64,000 nucleotides of DNA from Farysia itapuensis (Eukaryota > Basidiomycota > Ustilaginomycetes > Ustilaginales > Ustilaginaceae). The position numbers were made by a program, and so were the translations under genes. The notes beneath the pieces are model-generated. The model made no database searches. It saw only the letters and a list, made by a program, of their open reading frames with translations, and was not told the DNA's origin. The DNA is taken from contig JALBYC010000033.1 in NCBI GenBank assembly GCA_023212645.1, forward strand, positions 59,622 through 123,621, written 5' to 3'. Each line of letters starts with the position of its first letter. The first letter of the stretch is position 1. Positions 59,313 to 64,000 of this stretch are shown piece after piece.

Positions 59313-61190
59313 ATGTCCGAGACAGGTAAGTCTGTGCCTGCCTTCCCCCCGTGCTTCTCTATAGCTCACACTGTTTTGCCTCCAGCTACAGCAACCAGGC
59401 CGTCTGCCAGGCCCATCCGCCGCACAACGCCCAATCGCGGCACTGCCAAACACCATCTCGAACCCAATCCGTTTGAAAAGTCGTTTAGTTCCGGTCCAGC
59501 GTCGTCGGAATCGGTCGAGCGCAGGAGTGACATCAAGGACAAGCCGGCTACAGTCAGCACGCCTCCGCTCAGCACACGTCCCGGTGCAGCCTATCGCGAT
59601 CGCAACCAAACGGGCAGCAAGGTGCATCCTTCGCCCTCGGCCACCACGCCCAAACCACTGTTGCCGCCCATTGCCAATCTCGCATCGCCTGCCACCGAGA
59701 CTGCGCAATATCCCTGGTCGGCTGGTCTGACGAGCTCCTTGCGATCCGGTCCCCTTTCCCCCGCCATGCTCGCTGGGCCTCAGAGCTCTCACTTTGATCC
59801 CAACTCGTTCCGCACCGGCTTCACTCCCGACCTCTCCAACTTCAAGACGGGTCTAACTCCCCTCGGTGGTGGTCCCATCAACTTTCCTCCACCCTCGCCC
59901 AACACTGCCGCCTTTCTCGCCGCCATGGTCAACAACACTTCCGCTGCCTCTACCTCGGCTGCCACCATTACGCCAAATACCCTCTCGGCTCTCACTGGCG
60001 CAGCTGGTGGTGCGGATCCCAACAACAACGCCAACGGCTCGCATCTGTCCACTCATCCGCAAAACTTTGGCAAGAACGACCGCTCTACCGACGCACACAA
60101 CACCTTTGATCTCGCCTTCAGCCGCACTTTTGGCGCCGATCGGGCTGCAGGCTCCAAGCTCAAGACACAGACCAATGGAGACGGGGAACGTTCTTCGTCC
60201 CAGAGCATAAGCCCTGAAATGATGCAGAGACCGCTCGCCAACAATGCCGGCGATCAGCAGAATGCCGCCTCGGGTCTATTTTTGCTCAGTCGAGCGCATC
60301 AGGAGCTCTCGAAACGCGGCGATGTCGCCAGTGCTTCGCTCTACGACTCGCCCAGCAAGAAGGGTGGCGCCAAAGCCAACAAGGCAGACGATAGCAAGTC
60401 AGCCGGTAGTGCCGCTGCTGCCGCCAACAACAAGCGGAAAAAGTCGGGTTCCGTCGAAGAGTCTTCTCCCAGCAGCTCGACGAAAACGGCCAAGACGACC
60501 AAGAGCAAAAAGGCCACCAAAGATGCCGTCAAAGAGGATGTGTCCAACGACCAAGATATTCCCGGCGGCACTGACGACGGTTGGGACAGCGGCGAGGGCG
60601 AGGATGGACCGGATGGGGATGGCAAGGGTCGCAATACGGACGACAAGCGCAAGAACTTTTTGGAACGCAACCGTCAAGCTGCGCTCAAGTGTCGACAGCG
60701 CAAAAAGGCATGGCTCACGTCTCTGCAGGCCAAGGTCGAGTATCTGCAGAACGACAATGAGAATCTGCAAAACACGGTGGGCGCGCTGCGCAACGAAAAC
60801 ATGTTTCTCAAGAGCCAGCTCATGCAGGCGACGGGCGGCGGGGGTGGTGCGTCGGGGATGCAGATGGGTATGCAGATGGGGATGCCAATGGGACCACCTG
60901 GCCATCCTACCGACCATCACGGTATGGGGATGGCGCCTCACCCTGCCTACATGCATCCGGGAGGTGGGGCATCCGGACCGCCCATGTCGCAAGCTACCAA
61001 CGCATACGCCGTCACGCGCGGTGGGCCCAACAACATGCCACCCTACGCGGCTCAAGGCCGTCCACGCTCCGAGGCAGACGACTCGAAAGACCACTCTATC
61101 AAACACGAACGCGAGTGGAGCGCCACCTCGGACGTCTCACGTCAAAGCAGCACCGCTCCTGGCCCCCCCACCACCTCGATCAAAGTCTAA
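59313..61190 (+). CDS. atf1: Atf1/CREB-type bZIP transcription factor
   Basis: Two exons: 59313-59325 (13 nt, MSET plus one base) and 59386-61190 (605 residues). The 60-nt intron has no stop and keeps the frame, so a simple frame reads through it. Conserved Atf1/AtfA blocks precede the DNA-binding part: LEPNPFEKSF near the N terminus, and FRTGFTPDLSNFKTGLTPLGGG, the HRA/HRR region needed for stress-MAPK output. The basic region KNFLERNRQAALKCRQRKKAW (about 427) and leucine zipper follow, then a Met/Gly/Pro-rich C terminus. Such factors act under Sty1/Hog1-type MAPK and PKA control in stress and development. It is adjacent to the PKA regulatory subunit. Confidence 0.93.
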   Translation: MSETGKSVPAFPPCFSIAHTVLPPATATRPSARPIRRTTPNRGTAKHHLEPNPFEKSFSSGPASSESVERRSDIKDKPATVSTPPLSTRPGAAYRDRNQTGSKVHPSPSATTPKPLLPPIANLASPATETAQYPWSAGLTSSLRSGPLSPAMLAGPQSSHFDPNSFRTGFTPDLSNFKTGLTPLGGGPINFPPPSPNTAAFLAAMVNNTSAASTSAATITPNTLSALTGAAGGADPNNNANGSHLSTHPQNFGKNDRSTDAHNTFDLAFSRTFGADRAAGSKLKTQTNGDGERSSSQSISPEMMQRPLANNAGDQQNAASGLFLLSRAHQELSKRGDVASASLYDSPSKKGGAKANKADDSKSAGSAAAAANNKRKKSGSVEESSPSSSTKTAKTTKSKKATKDAVKEDVSNDQDIPGGTDDGWDSGEGEDGPDGDGKGRNTDDKRKNFLERNRQAALKCRQRKKAWLTSLQAKVEYLQNDNENLQNTVGALRNENMFLKSQLMQATGGGGGASGMQMGMQMGMPMGPPGHPTDHHGMGMAPHPAYMHPGGGASGPPMSQATNAYAVTRGGPNNMPPYAAQGRPRSEADDSKDHSIKHEREWSATSDVSRQSSTAPGPPTTSIKV

Positions 61191-61526
61191 GCTTTCCCCT
61201 CCCCCTTTCCTCACCTATATATTCTATTGTAATCTGTATTTCTATGCCCGCCTTTGCGGAAGAGTGAGGTCGAGTGAGTGCCTCCACTTTGAGACGAGTG
61301 CGCATTCTTCTCCCCCCACCATCTCTGGAAGTAGATCTATCACGATGGACGACATCCGACTATGTGGGGGGTTGGCGTCTTTGTGCGCGGGTGACTTCAT
61401 CTCGTGAAGGCGCGCACACACACACACGCGCGTGCGTGCGCTCGGATCTCGCGCCCGTACATGCGATGAGAACCCCCCTCCCCCTTCGTCATCATATTCT
61501 TCCCACATTATGGCGGCGCAAGAAGG
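61191..61526. promoter_or_regulatory. Intergenic region bZIP / BBE-like oxidase
   Basis: 336 bp with no credible gene. CACACACACACGCG at about 61418 is a short microsatellite. A TATATATT at about 61217 lies in the 3' region of the bZIP gene. Confidence 0.5.
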
Positions 61527-63191
61527 ATGCTGATCACCACCGGTACTTTCTACCTCTTTGCTGTTACGGCGTTGCTGTCGCGCGCGGCGCAGTTGCTGGA
61601 ATCGTGTCTTCAGGAGGCAGGACTGCCCCTTGTTTCAGCGGAGATCAGTTCAGCGCGGGAGTACTATGCAGCTTCGGCGTCGGACAATGTCGTGTTCCAC
61701 TACAACCCGCGTGCGGTCGTCTACCCGGGTGATGCAGGGCAGGTGCAAAGTGCAGTGCGCTGTGCAGCGCGACAGGTGGGGTTGGCAGTGGTTGCGAGGA
61801 GTGGCGGCCATTCTTTCGCAGCATACGGCAGTGGCGGTACCGACGGAGCACTCGTCATCGATCTCGCCAACATGTCCGCCATACTTCCCGCTCGCAACCA
61901 CCAGCCGGGTGGTGGGACGGTCGAGATCCAGCCAGGTGCGCGGTTGGGCGATGTTGTAAAGCACCTGTACGAGCATGGTCAACGAGCGATCCCCACTGGC
62001 ACATGCCCTACTGTAGGCATAGGCGGGCTGACTCTCTGCGGTGGATTCGGTCCCATGTCCCGCAACCACGGCCTCACTACCGATACAATCCTCCAGGCAG
62101 ACCTCGTCCTCGCCAACGGCTCCCTCATCACCGTCCGCAATAACGACAGCAGCAGCAGTGCCGAGGTGATGTGGGGTTTGCGCGGCGCAGGCGCGTTCCT
62201 CGGCATCGTCACCAGCTTCGTCTTCGCCACCTTCGACGCAAGTCATCCCACCGTCTACTTCCAACAATCCTGGAGCGCTAACCTCCCCGACATTTCCGCA
62301 GCCGTCCGCGTCGTCGTCGCAATCCAGGCATTCGCCCTGCTGGAAAGTCTGCCGAATCAACTCGGCTTCCACATCCAGCTTAAACGCTCCTCGGTCAACA
62401 ACAATGGCCAGTTTGCAGTCATCCTCCGCGGGAGTTTCCTCGGACCGATGGTGGAGTTCCACCCGGTGCAGCGGCAGTTGCACGACCAGCTTCGTGCGCA
62501 TTCAGCGCCCAATCCGGATACTACCCAGGCATATCAGTGTACTTACCTCGAACTCATGCAGGCGTGGGATGACTTTGGCCGACCGGGCGCGAAACTCAGC
62601 ACAAACCACACGACGCACAACAACTTCCTCACCAAATCTTCCCTCACCCTCGACCACCGTCGTGGCTTCACCACACGCGCCATTCAGCAGCACCTCCTCC
62701 AGCCGCTCTGGGACCACCCACCCTCGGCACAGACGGAAATATCGCCCAGTGGCAAGACCGTCGTCTGGGCTTGGAACGTGTTTCTCGAATTCTACGGCGG
62801 TGCAAACCCAGTCTTCCGCCAGAGTCGGCAGCGCAGTGGCAGTAGTTTCGGCAATCGAGATGGGTTGTGGCTTGTTCAGGCGGCGGTTGGAACGCTGCCG
62901 GATATGACGTTGCCCCCCTCGGCGCATGCGTTTGCATCGCGCATCGACGCGCATATCACCAACGCTATCGCCGAATCAAACCTACAGCGTGGTGGATACC
63001 CGTGCTACGTCGATGCAGATCTCCCAGACCCGCAGTGGAAACACCTCTACTACGCCTCTTCCCTCCGTCGACTCGAGGATCTCAAAATGCAGCTCGATCC
63101 ACGCAACCTCTTCCGCAACCCGCAGTCGTTGGGCAATATCCAGTCTATTCAGCAGCAAAGAGCTCACGAGTCCAGCACTCGCAGGCTGTGA
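61527..63191 (+). CDS. Secreted FAD-linked oxidase, berberine-bridge-enzyme (AA7) type
   Basis: 554 residues. A signal peptide (about 1-21, MLITTGTFYLFAVTALLSRA) is followed by an FAD-binding PCMH domain: VVARSGGHSF with the His that can bond FAD, and PTGTCPTVGIGGLTLCGGFG with the Cys for a second bond, so bicovalent FAD is likely. The substrate domain and a C-terminal BBE domain ending DPRNLFRNPQSL are present. AA7-type enzymes oxidise oligosaccharides or secondary metabolites, producing H2O2; the substrate is unknown. There are several N-glycosylation sequons. Intronless. The start follows a GC-rich leader, and no TATA box is obvious. Confidence 0.92.
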   Translation: MLITTGTFYLFAVTALLSRAAQLLESCLQEAGLPLVSAEISSAREYYAASASDNVVFHYNPRAVVYPGDAGQVQSAVRCAARQVGLAVVARSGGHSFAAYGSGGTDGALVIDLANMSAILPARNHQPGGGTVEIQPGARLGDVVKHLYEHGQRAIPTGTCPTVGIGGLTLCGGFGPMSRNHGLTTDTILQADLVLANGSLITVRNNDSSSSAEVMWGLRGAGAFLGIVTSFVFATFDASHPTVYFQQSWSANLPDISAAVRVVVAIQAFALLESLPNQLGFHIQLKRSSVNNNGQFAVILRGSFLGPMVEFHPVQRQLHDQLRAHSAPNPDTTQAYQCTYLELMQAWDDFGRPGAKLSTNHTTHNNFLTKSSLTLDHRRGFTTRAIQQHLLQPLWDHPPSAQTEISPSGKTVVWAWNVFLEFYGGANPVFRQSRQRSGSSFGNRDGLWLVQAAVGTLPDMTLPPSAHAFASRIDAHITNAIAESNLQRGGYPCYVDADLPDPQWKHLYYASSLRRLEDLKMQLDPRNLFRNPQSLGNIQSIQQQRAHESSTRRL

Positions 63192-64000
63192 TCATTGACG
63201 CTTCGCCTCGTTCGACTGGAGGGCACACGAGATACTCATATGGATTCACGCATCCTCGCAAGTACCTACACGTATTGCAGAGAATCAGATGACATTTGCA
63301 AAGACAGAGCAAGAGAAGGGTTGTGATGCAGGGGGTGGGACGGTAGAGACGTTCAACGAGGAAGCTCTTTACCATGAGGCTAGGGTAGCCAAAGCTGCGA
63401 CAAAGAAGCTGGAGTTGCTGCTGAGTGCAGACCCAGCATCTTGACAAGCAGATGCGCTTCAAGTAAAACACTCCCAAGAGAAATACTGTAGAAACGGATC
63501 GAGTCAAGGCTGATACATCAGAGACCAGCTTTGCGAGTGAGGGCGACGCAGTCTGACCTTTGCCCAAGCAAATGCGAAGCGAGATGACATATAGCAGTCT
63601 TCTCCGGCTTCTCGATGAACAGGGCCTTTCTCGAACGCTGTCTTTGCCAAGGCTTTGTGTTGTCACCTGCATTGCATCGCAATGTAAGCTACAATCTTTT
63701 GCAATGCTTGCTTCCCGCTCTTGTTCAAAATCGGAGACAGATGGTCCAGTAATCCCGAGACAATTTGCTGTCGTCTCCATTCGGCGAGCTGACCATCTGG
63801 CAGGAGGTAATGTAGAGATGGCTTGGAACACACACCTTGACACGGGATCGACGCTGCACAACCGAGACAGAGACTTGAAAAATTGGAAGCGGACAGATCT
63901 GTTTTACAATGATGAGATGGTGCTCTACGCAGGTCGGATGGGTCCAGGGTCAGAGGCGGCTGGTAAGGTAGCATCACCGGCGATGGCTGCTCTGCCACAG
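63192..64000 (-). other. Unresolved right end; possible minus-strand gene fragment (cyclin-like?)
   Basis: Minus-strand frames run through 63145-63861 and 63663-63998. One stretch (63447-63553; SLAKLVSDVSALTRSVSTVF, then LLGVFYLKRI) resembles the start of a Pcl/Pho80-type cyclin box. Another frame nearby reads SSFFVAALATLASW, which would fit its next helix if an intron or frame change lies between. I could not build a convincing exon model, and the 5' part would be outside the window. No other feature is seen. Confidence 0.25.

Overview
The window is eukaryotic and almost certainly fungal. It carries mitochondrial AspRS, Snf5, Hsp104, Tim9, eIF6, glucosidase II beta, a PKA regulatory subunit and an Atf1-type bZIP. 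Most large genes are intronless. Where introns occur they are short (mostly 36-80 nt) with GTAAGT-like donors. Spacing is tight and codons are GC-rich. This, together with the gene set, suggests an intron-poor basidiomycete, most likely a smut relative (Ustilaginomycotina). That placement is inference.

Layout. 1-19.1 kb is a housekeeping block: a LIM protein (cut by the window edge), mitochondrial AspRS, Snf5/Sfh1, Rtc3, an Ivy1-like BAR protein, Vip1/Asp1 kinase-phosphatase, a Gfo/Idh/MocA oxidoreductase, a BTB protein, an Slc1-type acyltransferase and a GH3 beta-xylosidase. 19.1-34.8 kb is a gene desert. It holds three AT-rich islands, each with a GGGCCGGCCC palindrome, a mirrored 225-bp inverted repeat, 154-bp-period duplications, and a complete but coding-dead Ty1/copia element (27950-31772) with 187-bp LTRs and a CTAAC target duplication. 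34.8-46.5 kb has a molybdopterin-binding-domain protein, a membrane-anchored GH79 enzyme, a DOMON-cytochrome b561 protein, Hsp104, and a secreted apple-like/mucin/hydrolase protein.

46.8-54.4 kb is a very compact block of nine genes in strict strand alternation (TIM9, TIF6, GTB1, a Tctex light chain, SUS1, SFM1, FOL2, a BOLA3-type gene, RPS25). Divergent ATGs are 118-190 bp apart and convergent stops 9-85 bp apart. 54.7-56.3 kb looks like a 1.55-kb unit with terminal inverted repeats and a promoter/intron-like interior. 56.5-63.2 kb holds ATP7, the PKA regulatory subunit, an Atf1-like bZIP and a secreted berberine-bridge-type oxidase.

Themes: secreted or membrane proteins for plant polymers and redox (GH3, GH79, DOMON-b561, BBE-like, hydrolase) sit at or near the edges of the repeat island. 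cAMP/PKA and stress-bZIP genes are neighbours at 57.5-61.2 kb. Coordinates of multi-exon genes were worked out by hand from splice signals and family fit.
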